The notes below the pieces were generated by a model. It saw only the letters and a program-made list of their open reading frames with translations. It ran no database searches and was not told the origin of the DNA. From RCC90-49c sp051016155 (lineage in GTDB: Bacteria; Bacteroidota; Bacteroidia; Cytophagales; Amoebophilaceae), in NCBI GenBank assembly GCA_051016155.1, contig CP136537.1, forward strand, positions 868,001 to 932,000: a DNA stretch of 64,000 nt. The letters are read 5' to 3'. This document shows positions 17,893 through 27,998 of the stretch, piece by piece; the stretch's first letter is position 1; each line of letters opens with the position of its first letter. Made by a program: the position numbers and the translations under genes.

Positions 17893-20800
17893 CTAAAGCG
17901 CCGCCGTCTCTGGGTAAGACGTATCTTCAGCCGCCATCATGCTCTCATACTCTTCTTTAGCTCCAACAATGAGCTGGCTGTATCGCTTCAAACCTGTTCC
18001 AGCAGGGATCAAGTGGCCTACGATGACGTTTTCTTTCAATCCCTTGAGTATGTCACGCTTACCTCTAATAGAGGCCTCACTGAGCACTTTGGTCGTCTCC
18101 TGGAAGGAAGCAGCAGAGATAAAGCTTTCTGTACCTAATGAGGCTTGTGTGATGCCTTGTAGCTTAGGTCGAGAAACAGCTGGCTCAGCAGCCCTTGCCT
18201 GAGGCGGCTTCAAGTGCTGGCGCTCTAAGGACTCGACCTCTTCCTTAAGTTTTCTGGCACTAACTACTTGGCCAGGTTTCAGCAATTGAGAGTCTCCTGC
18301 TTCTGTGATTACCTTTTTGTCAAGTATTTTATCGTTTTCCTCTCTAAAAAAGAACTTGTCGACGATCTGGCTAGCCATAAAAGTAGTGTCTCCTGGCTCC
18401 AGTACCTCCACCTTGCTCATCATTTGCCTAACAATGACTTCGACGTGCTTGTCATTAATCCTTACGCCTTGCAAACGATAGACTGCTTGCAATTCTTTGA
18501 CAAGATAGCGCTGTACAGCCGTAGGGCCCTTGATGGCTAGGATATCATTGGGTGTGATGACGCCATCAGAAAGCGGCTGACCTGCCTTGACGTAGTCATT
18601 ATCCTGGGCTAGAATATGCTTTGACAATGGCACCAGGTATCTCTTTCTGATCCCTTCTTTGGATTCGATAAATATTTCTCGATTACCCCGCTTGATACCA
18701 CCATAAATGACAGCCCCGTCAATCTCACTCACCACCGCAGTGTTGGAGGGGTTTCTAGCCTCAAAGAGTTCTGTCACTCTAGGTAGGCCACCCGTAATGT
18801 CTCTGGACTTGCTCTGTGTCCTAGGTATTTTGGCTAGTATTTGCCCTGGAAGCACCTCGTCACCTTCTTCCACCATCAGGCGTGCTTTCACAGGGAGGTT
18901 GTAAGCCGAGGTCTCTCCTTGAGCGTCTTCTATAATGAGGCCTGGGTTCTTAGTTCTATCCCTGGTGTCAACAATCACCTTTTGCTTGTGCCCTGTTTGT
19001 TCATCATACTCTTCTTGGTAGGTGACTCCTTCTTCTATAGTCTCAAAGACTATGGTACCCTTTCGCGTAGCAAGGATAAAAGCGTTGTAAGGGTCCCAAT
19101 AACACAGCTCTTGCTCTTTTTGGACTTTCTCCCCTTCTTTCACTTTTAAGTAGGCACCATAGGGCACATGGCTGGTCATTAAAACCTTCTTTGACTTGGG
19201 GTCTAGTATTTGTACTTCACAAGACCTACTCATGACTACGTCTAGCTGCTCTCCTTCACTGGTGGTGATGGCAGCAGCATTCAGATCGTCAAAAGCAACA
19301 ATTCCATCAGCCTTGGCTTGCACTTTGGCTTCCACAGCAATGTTAGAAGCAGTACCTCCTACGTGGAAAGTTCTTAGTGTAAGCTGGGTGCCAGGCTCAC
19401 CAATGGACTGCGCTGCAATCACACCTACTGCTTCTCCCGTTTGTGCCATCTGCCCTGTAGCTAGGTTTCTGCCATAGCACTTGATGCATACCCCTTGTTT
19501 GGCTTCGCAGGTCAGGACTGACCTGATCTCTATTTGTTCTACCCCTGCCTCGTCAGCTGCAGCAGCCAGCTCTTCTGTAATTTCTTCGTCAGCAGGAATA
19601 AGGAGGGCTTGTGTACTTGGGTGATACACGTCTTGCGTAGCTACTCGGCCCACTATTCTTCCAAAGAGCGGTTCAATGATTTTGTCATTTTCTTTCTCTA
19701 CGGCGATCGTAATGCCTCTAAGGGTACCACAGTCTTCTTCCGTAGTAATGACGTCTTGGGCCACATCTACGAGCCTTCTGGTCAGATAACCAGCATCAGC
19801 TGTCTTGAGGGCGGTATCTGCTAATCCTTTCCTGGCGCCGTGGGTAGAGATAAAGTACTCGATGGCGTCAAGCCCTTCTTTAAAGTTAGAAAGGATAGGG
19901 TTTTCAATAATTCCTCCTACAGAGCCGTGCAAGTTTTTCTGCGGCTTGGCCATCAGTCCTCGCATCCCTCCTAACTGACGCACCTGCTCTCTCGAGCCCC
20001 TGGCGCCCGAGTGCATCATCATGTAAAGGGAGTTGAAGCCCTGCTGGTCTTTTTTAAGCTCTTCTAGCAGCAAGACAGTCATCTCTAAGTTAACCCCCAT
20101 CCATATGTCGATCACTTGGTTATAGCGTTCTCTGTCCGTGATCAACCCCATCAAATAGTGATTCCAAGCCTCCTCTACCTCTTCCTTGGCCTCAGCGATC
20201 AAGGTCTCTTTTTCTTCAGGCACTTTGATGTCATCCAGGGTAAAGGTGATTCCTCCTTGGTAAGCTGCCTGGAAGCCTAGGTCTTTGACCTCGTCGAGGA
20301 ACTGTACTGTACGCTCGGTGCCGGTTTGTTGGTGCACCTGGGCCGTGATGACTTGTAGTTTTTTGCCTGTTATGAGTTCATTGATAAAGCCCACCTCTTG
20401 GGGTACATACTGGTTAAAGACGACTCTTCCTGCTACTGTATCAAGCATTTGCTCTACCAGCGTGCCGGTTTTGTCTTTGACTCTCACTTTTACCTTGATG
20501 TGGGCATGCTGTGACAACTGGCCGCTGTTTAAGGCAATAATAACTTCTTCAGGTCCATAGAATACGCTGCCTTCTCCTTTAACAGGGTGCTCAGGTGTGC
20601 TCTTTCTTCCTTTAGTGATGTAATACAAGCCCAGAATCATGTCTTTAGAAGGCACTGTGATAGGCGCTCCGTTGGCAGGGTTAAGAATATTGTGGGCAGA
20701 AAGCATCAGTAAAGAAGCCTCTGTGATGGCCTCATGGCTCAACGGGACGTGTACGGCCATGGTGTCACCATCAAAGTCTGCATTGAATGAGGTACAGACC

Positions 20801-22197
20801 AAGGGATGCAGCTGAATCGCCTTGCCCTCGATGAGCTTCGGCTGAAAGGCCTGAATGCTGAGTCTATGAAGGGTAGGAGCCCTGTTAAGCAGCACTGGAT
20901 GTCCTTTAAGGACATTTTCTAAGATGTCCCAAACAACAGGGATTTTCTTTTCAACTATTTTCTTGGCAGACTTAACGGTCTTGACAATGCCTCGTTCAAT
21001 CAGTTTTCTAATGATAAAGGGCTTAAATAGCTCTGCTGCCATGTCTTTGGGGAGGCCACATTCGTACAGCTTGAGCTCAGGCCCTACAACGATGACCGAC
21101 CTTCCGGAATAGTCTACACGCTTTCCTAGTAGGTTTTGGCGGAACCGTCCTTGCTTGCCTTTGAGTATGTCACTGAGGGACTTCAAAGGCCTTACACCCT
21201 CAGAAGCTACAGCATTAACCTTTCTGGAGTTGTCGAACAAAGAGTCTACTGCTTCTTGCAGCATTCTTTTTTCATTTCTTAGGATGACTTCAGGAGCTTT
21301 GATGCTAATCAGCCTTTTGAGGCGATTGTTTCTGATGATCACTCTTCTGTAAAGGTCATTGAGGTCAGAAGTAGCGAATCTACCCCCTTCTAGCGGTACC
21401 AGGGGTCTTAGCTCAGCCGGAATGACAGGGATGATGCGCATGGTCATCCATTCAGGCCGGTTTTCTATCCTACCTCTGGCTTCTCTGAAAGCTTCTACTA
21501 CTCTTAGGCGCTTCAGTGCATCTGCTCGCCGCTGCTGCGAGGTATCATTAGTTGCTTGATGCCTCAACTCAAAGGACAACTCATCAAGCGGAATCCTAGA
21601 CAATAATAGCTCCAGGGCCTCAGCACCCATTTTGGCAATGAATTTGTTGGGATCGCTGTCGTCTAAGAGCTGGTTCTCTCGGGGCAGTTCATCTACAATG
21701 TCAAGATATTCCTCTTCGGTGAGGAAGTCCATCTGACTGACCCCGTCTTCTGCTTTGATGCCTGGCTGAATCACTACATACCTTTCGTAGTAGATGATTT
21801 GATCAAGCTTTTTGGTAGGTAGGCCCAGCAAGTAGCCCATCTTGTTGGGGAGTGATCTAAAGTACCAAATGTGAGCTACAGGAACCACGAGCTCGATGTG
21901 GCCCATTCTTGCACGCCGCACTTTTTTTTCGGTGACTTCAACGCCGCACCGATCACAGATGATGCCTTTGTATCGGATTCGCTTGTACTTGCCGCAATGA
22001 CATTCCCAGTCTTTGACAGGCCCAAAGATACGCTCACAAAACAAGCCTTTCATTTCTGGCTTGTGTGTTCTATAGTTGACGGTCTCAGGCTGGGTCACTT
22101 CTCCACGGGAACGCTCTAGGATTACTTCTGGAGAGGCCAGACTGACGATTACTTCTGAAAAATCGCTGTTGATTTTTTTATCTCTTCTGAATGTCAT
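17893..22197 (-). CDS. rpoC: DNA-directed RNA polymerase subunit beta'
   Basis: A 1434-residue catalytic subunit. The N-terminal zinc site (CHCGKYKRIRYKGIICDRCG, about residues 65-85), the active-site NADFDGDTMAVHVPLS (about 470, three Asp chelating Mg), the bridge-helix/trigger-loop region (GARGSREQVRQLGGMRGLMA and IGEPGTQLTLRTFHVGG) and the second zinc site (CEAKQGVCIKCYGRNL) are all present. The C-terminus ends with the conserved ASFQETTKVLSEASIRGKRD and a short acidic tail. It lies 53 bases after rpoB in the same operon. Confidence 0.98.
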   Translation of the reverse strand: MTFRRDKKINSDFSEVIVSLASPEVILERSRGEVTQPETVNYRTHKPEMKGLFCERIFGPVKDWECHCGKYKRIRYKGIICDRCGVEVTEKKVRRARMGHIELVVPVAHIWYFRSLPNKMGYLLGLPTKKLDQIIYYERYVVIQPGIKAEDGVSQMDFLTEEEYLDIVDELPRENQLLDDSDPNKFIAKMGAEALELLLSRIPLDELSFELRHQATNDTSQQRRADALKRLRVVEAFREARGRIENRPEWMTMRIIPVIPAELRPLVPLEGGRFATSDLNDLYRRVIIRNNRLKRLISIKAPEVILRNEKRMLQEAVDSLFDNSRKVNAVASEGVRPLKSLSDILKGKQGRFRQNLLGKRVDYSGRSVIVVGPELKLYECGLPKDMAAELFKPFIIRKLIERGIVKTVKSAKKIVEKKIPVVWDILENVLKGHPVLLNRAPTLHRLSIQAFQPKLIEGKAIQLHPLVCTSFNADFDGDTMAVHVPLSHEAITEASLLMLSAHNILNPANGAPITVPSKDMILGLYYITKGRKSTPEHPVKGEGSVFYGPEEVIIALNSGQLSQHAHIKVKVRVKDKTGTLVEQMLDTVAGRVVFNQYVPQEVGFINELITGKKLQVITAQVHQQTGTERTVQFLDEVKDLGFQAAYQGGITFTLDDIKVPEEKETLIAEAKEEVEEAWNHYLMGLITDRERYNQVIDIWMGVNLEMTVLLLEELKKDQQGFNSLYMMMHSGARGSREQVRQLGGMRGLMAKPQKNLHGSVGGIIENPILSNFKEGLDAIEYFISTHGARKGLADTALKTADAGYLTRRLVDVAQDVITTEEDCGTLRGITIAVEKENDKIIEPLFGRIVGRVATQDVYHPSTQALLIPADEEITEELAAAADEAGVEQIEIRSVLTCEAKQGVCIKCYGRNLATGQMAQTGEAVGVIAAQSIGEPGTQLTLRTFHVGGTASNIAVEAKVQAKADGIVAFDDLNAAAITTSEGEQLDVVMSRSCEVQILDPKSKKVLMTSHVPYGAYLKVKEGEKVQKEQELCYWDPYNAFILATRKGTIVFETIEEGVTYQEEYDEQTGHKQKVIVDTRDRTKNPGLIIEDAQGETSAYNLPVKARLMVEEGDEVLPGQILAKIPRTQSKSRDITGGLPRVTELFEARNPSNTAVVSEIDGAVIYGGIKRGNREIFIESKEGIRKRYLVPLSKHILAQDNDYVKAGQPLSDGVITPNDILAIKGPTAVQRYLVKELQAVYRLQGVRINDKHVEVIVRQMMSKVEVLEPGDTTFMASQIVDKFFFREENDKILDKKVITEAGDSQLLKPGQVVSARKLKEEVESLERQHLKPPQARAAEPAVSRPKLQGITQASLGTESFISAASFQETTKVLSEASIRGKRDILKGLKENVIVGHLIPAGTGLKRYSQLIVGAKEEYESMMAAEDTSYPETAAL

Positions 22198-22250
22198 AGC
22201 TGCTAATGGGTCATACTACGTCGGCACAAAATGTGCTAGCGTACTTGGGA

Positions 22251-25200
22251 TTACTTGAGCGTAATTTCTAGGCCTAGTCCTCTGAGTTCGTGGATCAATA
22301 CGTTGAATGATTCTGGCAAATTGGGCTTGCCTATGTTTTCTCCTTTGACAATCATTTCATAGGCTTTGGAACGACCAACGACGTCGTCTGACTTAATGGT
22401 CAGCATTTCTTGTAGGATGTGAGCGGCGCCAAAAGCTTCTATTGCCCACACTTCCATTTCACCAAAACGCTGCCCACCAAATTGCGCTTTCCCTCCCAGA
22501 GGCTGTTGCGTGATCAGTGAGTAAGGTCCTATGGAGCGTGCATGCATTTTGTCATCCACCATATGGCCTAGTTTGAGCATGTAGATGACGCCCACTGTCA
22601 CTTGCTTGTCGAACTTTTCGCCTGTCAAGCCGTCGTAAAGGTCTGCCTTTCCCCAGCGGGGCAGTCCTGCCTTTTTCAGTTCTTTTTCTATGTCTGCTAT
22701 GGAGGCGCCGTCGAAAATAGGAGTAGCATACTTCTTGCCTAGCTCTTTGCCAGCCCAGCCCAGCATAGTTTCAAAAATCTGGCCTAGGTTCATACGAGAG
22801 GGCAATCCAAGGGAGCTTAAGACAATGTCTACAGGAGTGCCATCTTCTAAGAAGGGCATATCTTCTTGCCGAACAATTTTGGCCACGACTCCTTTGTTAC
22901 TGTGTCTTCCAGCCATTTTGTCGCCTACTTTGAGCTTTCTTTTCTGGGCTACATAAACTTTGGCCAGCTTGAGGACCCCTGCAGGTAAGTCATCTCCTAC
23001 TTCCAGTGCAAATCGCTCTCTTCTGAAGTCACTTATGATTTGGCTGCGCTTTGTATTGTAATTTTCTATGAGCTGACGCACTAACTGATTCTTCACCTCG
23101 TTATCAGTCCAGCGGTCTAAAAGCACATCCCCAATCAGATGGGTCTCTTCAGGGATATTGTAGTTCTCTTCGTCGCGGTAGATATTCTTGCTAGGGAATA
23201 GGTTCTTCTCAATCAGAGAGGCCGTCAATTTCTTGCCTTTGCCTATGAGTTCATCCCCAAACTTATGGTAAATACCCTGCGACGTCTCTCCCTCAAGGAG
23301 CTTAGCAAGCTTTTCAATAGCAGTAGAACGCAGCTTTAGCAATTCTTTCGCGTGGACCTTTTTTAGGATATCAAGTTCTTTCTTGATTCTGACTCTGGTC
23401 TGTTTATCTCTACTAGGTCTAGTAAAAAGCTTGGTGTCTACGACAATCCCTTTCATAGAAGGAGGGGCTTTGAGCGATGCGTCTCGTACCTCACCTGCTT
23501 TGTCACCAAAGATGGCTCTAAGCAGCTTTTCTTCAGGAGTAGGATCAGACTCTCCTTTGGGAGTAATTTTACCCACAAGGATGTCCCCTTCTTTCACTTC
23601 AGTACCTACCTTGATGATTCCGTCTTCGTCCAGGGAGCTGACTGCTTCTTCGCTCACGTTAGGAATCTCAGAGGTGAGTTCTTCTTCGCCTAGCTTTGTG
23701 TCTCGGACCTCTAGCGAGAATTCTTCTATATGAATAGAAGTGTATACATCATTTTGTACTACACTTTCTGAAATCACTATGGCATCTTCGTAGTTGTACC
23801 CTCTCCAAGGCATAAAGGCTACTTTGAGGTTCCTGCCCAAGGCTAGTTCTCCGTCCTGCGTAGCATAGCCTTCGCAGAGCAATTGGCCTTTCTTTACTTT
23901 CTGTCCTTTAGAGACAATAGGCCTCAGGTTGACACATGTGCCTTGGTTGGTTCCTTGAAACTTCGTCAAAGAATAGGTTTTCAGGGCATCTTCAAAGGCT
24001 ACGAGCGCTTCTGTTTCGTTGAGCTTGTGGTCAACAATAATCTTTTTAGCATCTACGTAGGTAACTATTCCATCTTGTTCAGCGCAGGGCAAGCCTCTGA
24101 AGTCTTTAGCAACCCGCTCTTCCATGCCAGTACCTACAACAGGGGCTTCAGGCTGCACGAGTGGCACTGCCTGCCGCTGCATGTTGGAGCTCATGAGGGA
24201 ACGGCTGGCCTCATTGTGCTCTAAGAATGGGATGAGGGCTGCAGACACCGACACAATTTGGTTGGGTGCCACGTCCATGTAGGCCACCTGATCAGAAGTG
24301 ACCACAGGAAAGTCACCAGCAAATCGTACTTTGATGTTATCGTCTAGAAGCTTCCCTTCTTTATCAAGCTTTGCATTGGCTTGGGCAATGTTGTAGTTAT
24401 CTTCTTCCTCAGCAGTAAGGTATTGTACTTCGCCGCTTAGGTCTACTTGGCCATTGGTTACTTTCCTGTAGGGCGTCTCGATAAAGCTCATAGGATTGAT
24501 CCTGGCATGAATGCACAGGTAAGATATCAAGCCAATGTTAGGCCCTTCAGGGGTCTCGATGGCACAAAGACGGCCTGCATACGTGTAGTGGATATCTCGT
24601 GCTTCAAATCCTACTCTGTCTTTAGAGAGTCCTCCTGGGCCTAAGGCAGATACTCTTCGTTTGTGGGTGATCTCTGCCAGCGGATTGACCTGATCCATGA
24701 ACTGAGAGAGAGGACTGGTGCCAAAGAACGAGTTGATCACTGAAGAAAGGGCCCTGGCATTGATTAAGTCAGCCGGCTTAAACTCTTCATTGTCTCGTAC
24801 GTTCATTCTTTCCCTGATCGTCCTGACCATCCTGGACAAGCCTACGCCAAATTGGCCATAGAGTTGCTCTCCCACTGTTCTCACCCTTCTGTTACTTAAA
24901 TGGTCGATGTCATCTACCATTGCTTTGGAGTTGACGAGCCCAATCAAGTACTTCATGATCTGGATGATGTCTTCTTTGGTCAGCACGCTGACGTCAGGAG
25001 AAACATTGGTATCCAGCTTTTTATTGATTCGGTAGCGGCCTACTTCACCTAGGTCGTATCGTTTATTACTGAAAAACAAGCTTTGAATAGTGTCGCGGGC
25101 TGTTTGTTCGTCAGGTGGCTCTGTATTGCGCAACTGGCGGTAGATTTGCTCCACTGCTTCTCGTTCAGAGTTAGCGTTGTCTTTGCTAAGGGTGTTGTAA

Positions 25201-26129
25201 ATGATATTGTAGTCTGTAATGCTGATATCAACCCTATGGAGAATCACAGACTTGTTGCCTGACTGTAGAATGGCATCAATGGCTTCTTCGGTAAGGACAG
25301 CATCACGATCTACCAGGACTTCATTACGGTCTATGGATATTACCTCGCCCGTGTTTTCATCTACAAAATCTTCGCTCCATGTTCTGAGGACCCGTGCAGC
25401 CAGCCGTCTACCCAACTTACTTGTGAGGGCTTCTTTGGTGACTTCTACTTCTTCTGACAGCTCAAAGATGTCCAAGATTTCTTTGTCTGTGCCGTAGCCA
25501 ATGGCTCGCAAAAGCGTGGTGATGGGGAACTTCTTTTTACGGTCGATGTAGGCATACATGACGCTATGGACGTCTGTAGCAAACTCAATCCAGGCACCTT
25601 TGAAGGGAATAATTCTGGCAGAGTAGAGCTTGGCCCCACTCGAATGGGTGTTCTGTGTGAAAAATACACCAGGGGACTTGTGTATCTGCGAAACCACTAC
25701 GCGCTCAGCTCCGTTGATAATGAAGGAGCCTTTGGGCGTCATGTAAGGGATATTGCCTAGAAATACTTCTTGCTCAATGGTTTCAGCATTTTCGTCTTCT
25801 TCATCATTCTGAAGGAGTCTCAGCTTCGCCTTGAGAGGCACTGCATAGGTCACTCTTCGTCCAATACACTCTTCTGGTGAATACTTGGGCGTGTCAAGAA
25901 TGTAATCGACAAATTCGAGGGTAAAATTGCCTTTCGAATCTTCTACTGGAAAATTTTCCATGAAGACTTTGTACAAGCCTTCCTCAACTCGCTTCTCAGG
26001 AGGCGTGTTGAGTTGGAAAAAGTCTCTGAAAGATTTGAGCTGAAGCTCTAGAAAGTCAGGGTAGTCTGTAATAGACTGGCATGAAGCAAAGCTGACCCGT
26101 TGGTTATTGATTTTTTTTTTCTCTACCAA
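22251..26129 (-). CDS. rpoB: DNA-directed RNA polymerase subunit beta
   Basis: A 1292-residue subunit. Recognisable parts are the N-terminal VSFASCQSITDYPDFLELQL, the rifampicin-pocket region (FGTSPLSQFMDQVNPLAEIT, KRRVSALGPGGLSKDR, TPEGPNIGLISYL), the long basic segment with GHMVDDKMHARSIGPYS and the C-terminal GGQRFGEMEVWAIEAFGAAH. In the rifampicin cluster the residues seen are the normal sensitive-type ones (SQFMDQ, KRRVSALGPGG). The 184-base gap to rplL contains a hairpin (26271-26301), so part of the transcripts may stop or be cut before rpoB. Confidence 0.98.
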   Translation of the reverse strand: MVEKKKINNQRVSFASCQSITDYPDFLELQLKSFRDFFQLNTPPEKRVEEGLYKVFMENFPVEDSKGNFTLEFVDYILDTPKYSPEECIGRRVTYAVPLKAKLRLLQNDEEDENAETIEQEVFLGNIPYMTPKGSFIINGAERVVVSQIHKSPGVFFTQNTHSSGAKLYSARIIPFKGAWIEFATDVHSVMYAYIDRKKKFPITTLLRAIGYGTDKEILDIFELSEEVEVTKEALTSKLGRRLAARVLRTWSEDFVDENTGEVISIDRNEVLVDRDAVLTEEAIDAILQSGNKSVILHRVDISITDYNIIYNTLSKDNANSEREAVEQIYRQLRNTEPPDEQTARDTIQSLFFSNKRYDLGEVGRYRINKKLDTNVSPDVSVLTKEDIIQIMKYLIGLVNSKAMVDDIDHLSNRRVRTVGEQLYGQFGVGLSRMVRTIRERMNVRDNEEFKPADLINARALSSVINSFFGTSPLSQFMDQVNPLAEITHKRRVSALGPGGLSKDRVGFEARDIHYTYAGRLCAIETPEGPNIGLISYLCIHARINPMSFIETPYRKVTNGQVDLSGEVQYLTAEEEDNYNIAQANAKLDKEGKLLDDNIKVRFAGDFPVVTSDQVAYMDVAPNQIVSVSAALIPFLEHNEASRSLMSSNMQRQAVPLVQPEAPVVGTGMEERVAKDFRGLPCAEQDGIVTYVDAKKIIVDHKLNETEALVAFEDALKTYSLTKFQGTNQGTCVNLRPIVSKGQKVKKGQLLCEGYATQDGELALGRNLKVAFMPWRGYNYEDAIVISESVVQNDVYTSIHIEEFSLEVRDTKLGEEELTSEIPNVSEEAVSSLDEDGIIKVGTEVKEGDILVGKITPKGESDPTPEEKLLRAIFGDKAGEVRDASLKAPPSMKGIVVDTKLFTRPSRDKQTRVRIKKELDILKKVHAKELLKLRSTAIEKLAKLLEGETSQGIYHKFGDELIGKGKKLTASLIEKNLFPSKNIYRDEENYNIPEETHLIGDVLLDRWTDNEVKNQLVRQLIENYNTKRSQIISDFRRERFALEVGDDLPAGVLKLAKVYVAQKRKLKVGDKMAGRHSNKGVVAKIVRQEDMPFLEDGTPVDIVLSSLGLPSRMNLGQIFETMLGWAGKELGKKYATPIFDGASIADIEKELKKAGLPRWGKADLYDGLTGEKFDKQVTVGVIYMLKLGHMVDDKMHARSIGPYSLITQQPLGGKAQFGGQRFGEMEVWAIEAFGAAHILQEMLTIKSDDVVGRSKAYEMIVKGENIGKPNLPESFNVLIHELRGLGLEITLK

Positions 26130-26270
26130 GATGCTACGTTTTTGAATTCTAGGTGTAGAAAGACAAGCATACCTTCTGTGGGAATAGATTTAACACTTCT
26201 AGCAAGAATGGTAGCATGCTTTAGCAATAGATGATAGCAATAGCTTGCAAGACTCAGCCTTGTAGGGCAG

Positions 26271-26301
26271 GCTCTCTAGCTTTTTTATATAGCTAGAGAG
26301 C
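26271..26301 (-). terminator. Hairpin between rplL and rpoB (attenuator or processing site)
   Basis: GCTCTCTAGCT pairs perfectly with AGCTAGAGAGC (11 bp) around a 9-base A/T loop. It starts about 13 bases beyond the rplL stop. No T run follows in the direction of transcription, so partial termination or RNase III cleavage is as likely as intrinsic termination. A control point between the ribosomal and polymerase genes is known at this position in E. coli. Confidence 0.55.
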
Positions 26302-26313
26302 AACGTATGGAAG

Positions 26314-26697
26314 CTATTTTAGCTCTACTTCAGCTCCAGCTTCTTCGAGCTTGGCTTTGAGCGATTCTGCTTCATCTTTAGGGGCGCCTTCCTTGATGGG
26401 CTTGGGAGCACCATCTACTAGCTCTTTCGCTTCTTTAAGGCCTAGTCCAGTCATTTCTTTGACCAGTTTTACTACAGCCAGTTTAGAGCTTCCTGCCGAT
26501 TTGAGGATGACGTCGAAGCTGTTTTTCTCTTCTGCACTTTCTCCAGCAGTGTCGCCTCCTCCGCTAGCCACTACCACAGGAGCGGCTGCAGCGGCTGGCT
26601 CAATCCCATATTCTTCTTTTAGTATATCTGCTAGTTCATTGACTTCTTTGACGCTCAAATTAACCAGTTGCTCTGCGAATACCTTTAAATCTGCCAT
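26314..26697 (-). CDS. rplL: 50S ribosomal protein L7/L12
   Basis: A 127-residue stalk protein. The N-terminal dimerisation domain (QLVNLSVKEVNELADILKEE) is followed by an Ala/Val/Gly-rich hinge (AAAAAPVVVASGGGDTAGES). The C-terminal factor-binding domain follows (FDVILKSAGSSKLAVVKLVK, TGLGLKEAKELVDGAP). It recruits elongation factors to the ribosome. Part of the rplK-rplA-rplJ-rplL series, 43 bases after rplJ. Confidence 0.97.
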   Translation of the reverse strand: MADLKVFAEQLVNLSVKEVNELADILKEEYGIEPAAAAAPVVVASGGGDTAGESAEEKNSFDVILKSAGSSKLAVVKLVKEMTGLGLKEAKELVDGAPKPIKEGAPKDEAESLKAKLEEAGAEVELK

Positions 26698-26740
26698 TTT
26701 TATTAGAGGTTTAGTGTATAAAATAGAATAAATTTTCGAA

Positions 26741-27280
26741 TTATGATTCTTTTTCTGACAAGGCTTTCACCATCCCTGCTATCTGGTGCTTACCAGACTG
26801 TAGCGAAGCCATTACTCGCGTAACAGGCGACTGGAGCAGGCCAATTACTTCACCGATCAGCTCAGTCTTCGACTTCAGCTTGCTGAGTGTCTCTAGGTGC
26901 TCCTCGCCAATAAAGAGCGCTTGGTCAATAGAGGCCCCTTTAAGGAGCGGACTAGCTATGCCTCTTTGCTTTCGGAAGTCTTGGATGACTTTAGCAGGTG
27001 TGCTGCCTGTATCCTTAGTAAAAAGAACACCCGAAAATCCTTTGAGCACTTCACTATTGAAGGCAGTGTAGTCTACTTCACTTTCTAGCTTTGCAAGAGC
27101 CTTGATAATGAGTGTATTTTTGACAACTTGATACACTAGGCCTGCCTGAAAGCACCTTCTCCTGAAGTCATTAACTTCTTCAACAGTAAGTCCTTCTGCA
27201 TTGATAATGTAGAAGTAGTTGTTCGAAGCTAACTGCTTCGCGAGCCCCTCAACGATGTTGTTTTTTTCTTTGCGTGTCAT
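26741..27280 (-). CDS. rplJ: 50S ribosomal protein L10
   Basis: A stalk-base protein that anchors L7/L12 dimers. The start is set at ATG 27280 (MTRKEKNNIVEGLAKQL), which leaves 4 bases to the rplA stop. The frame is open to 27316 but that would overlap rplA by 32 bases and add a non-family extension. Segments such as YFYIINAEGLTVEEVNDFRR, VKNTLIIKAL and GFSGVLFTKD fit the family. The C-terminal L12-binding helix is present. In other bacteria L10 represses its own operon; no leader structure was examined here. Confidence 0.95.
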   Translation of the reverse strand: MTRKEKNNIVEGLAKQLASNNYFYIINAEGLTVEEVNDFRRRCFQAGLVYQVVKNTLIIKALAKLESEVDYTAFNSEVLKGFSGVLFTKDTGSTPAKVIQDFRKQRGIASPLLKGASIDQALFIGEEHLETLSKLKSKTELIGEVIGLLQSPVTRVMASLQSGKHQIAGMVKALSEKES

Positions 27281-27284
27281 TTTT

Positions 27285-27983
27285 TTACAATCCAGGAGTA
27301 CTGTTTTTGTCAACAAAGACGCCTTTGCTCATAGTGCTAGAAAGGCTAATGCTCTTGACATAGGTGCCTTTTGATGTCGCAGGCTTCAGCTTGACAATGC
27401 TTCCCATGAGTTCTAGCAGATTACTCTTGAGCTGTTCTTCTGAGAAAGAGGCTCTTCCGATGCTGGCGTGTACAATGCCATACTTGTCTACTTTAAAGTC
27501 AATCTTTCCGGACTTGACTTCTTGTACGGCTTTGCCCACTTCTGTGGTTACACTACCCGTCTTAGGGTTAGGCATCAGCCCTCTCGGTCCTAGGATTTTT
27601 CCCAGCCGCCCTACTTGGGCCATCACTGAAGGCATGGTAATGATTACATCTACCTCTGTCCATCCCTGCTCAATTTTTTTGATGTACTCGTTTAGGCCTA
27701 CATGGTCTGCACCTGCCTCTTGGGCTTCTTTCTCTTTGTCAGGTGTGCATAGTACCAATACTTTGATTTCTTTGCCAGTGCCGTGAGGAAGCATCACAGC
27801 GCCTCTTACCATTTGGTCTGACTTTCTAGGGTCTACTCCCAAACGAATGGCTGTGTCTACAGAAGCATCAAACTTTGTATGAGTAATTTCTTTCACCACC
27901 TTGACTGCTTCTTCCAAGGAATAGGCTTTCTGGAGGTCGTATTTTTTAGCAATCTCTTGTTGCTTTTTCGTCAGCCTGGGCAT
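27285..27983 (-). CDS. rplA: 50S ribosomal protein L1
   Basis: A 232-residue protein of the L1 stalk that helps eject deacylated tRNA. Family segments: YSLEEAVKVVKEITHTKFDA, VDTAIRLGVDPRKSDQMVRG, GLMPNPKTGSVT and KVDKYGIVHASIGRASFSEE. Normal length. It lies 15 bases after rplK. Confidence 0.97.
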   Translation of the reverse strand: MPRLTKKQQEIAKKYDLQKAYSLEEAVKVVKEITHTKFDASVDTAIRLGVDPRKSDQMVRGAVMLPHGTGKEIKVLVLCTPDKEKEAQEAGADHVGLNEYIKKIEQGWTEVDVIITMPSVMAQVGRLGKILGPRGLMPNPKTGSVTTEVGKAVQEVKSGKIDFKVDKYGIVHASIGRASFSEEQLKSNLLELMGSIVKLKPATSKGTYVKSISLSSTMSKGVFVDKNSTPGL

Positions 27984-27998
27984 CTCTATTTTTTTTCT

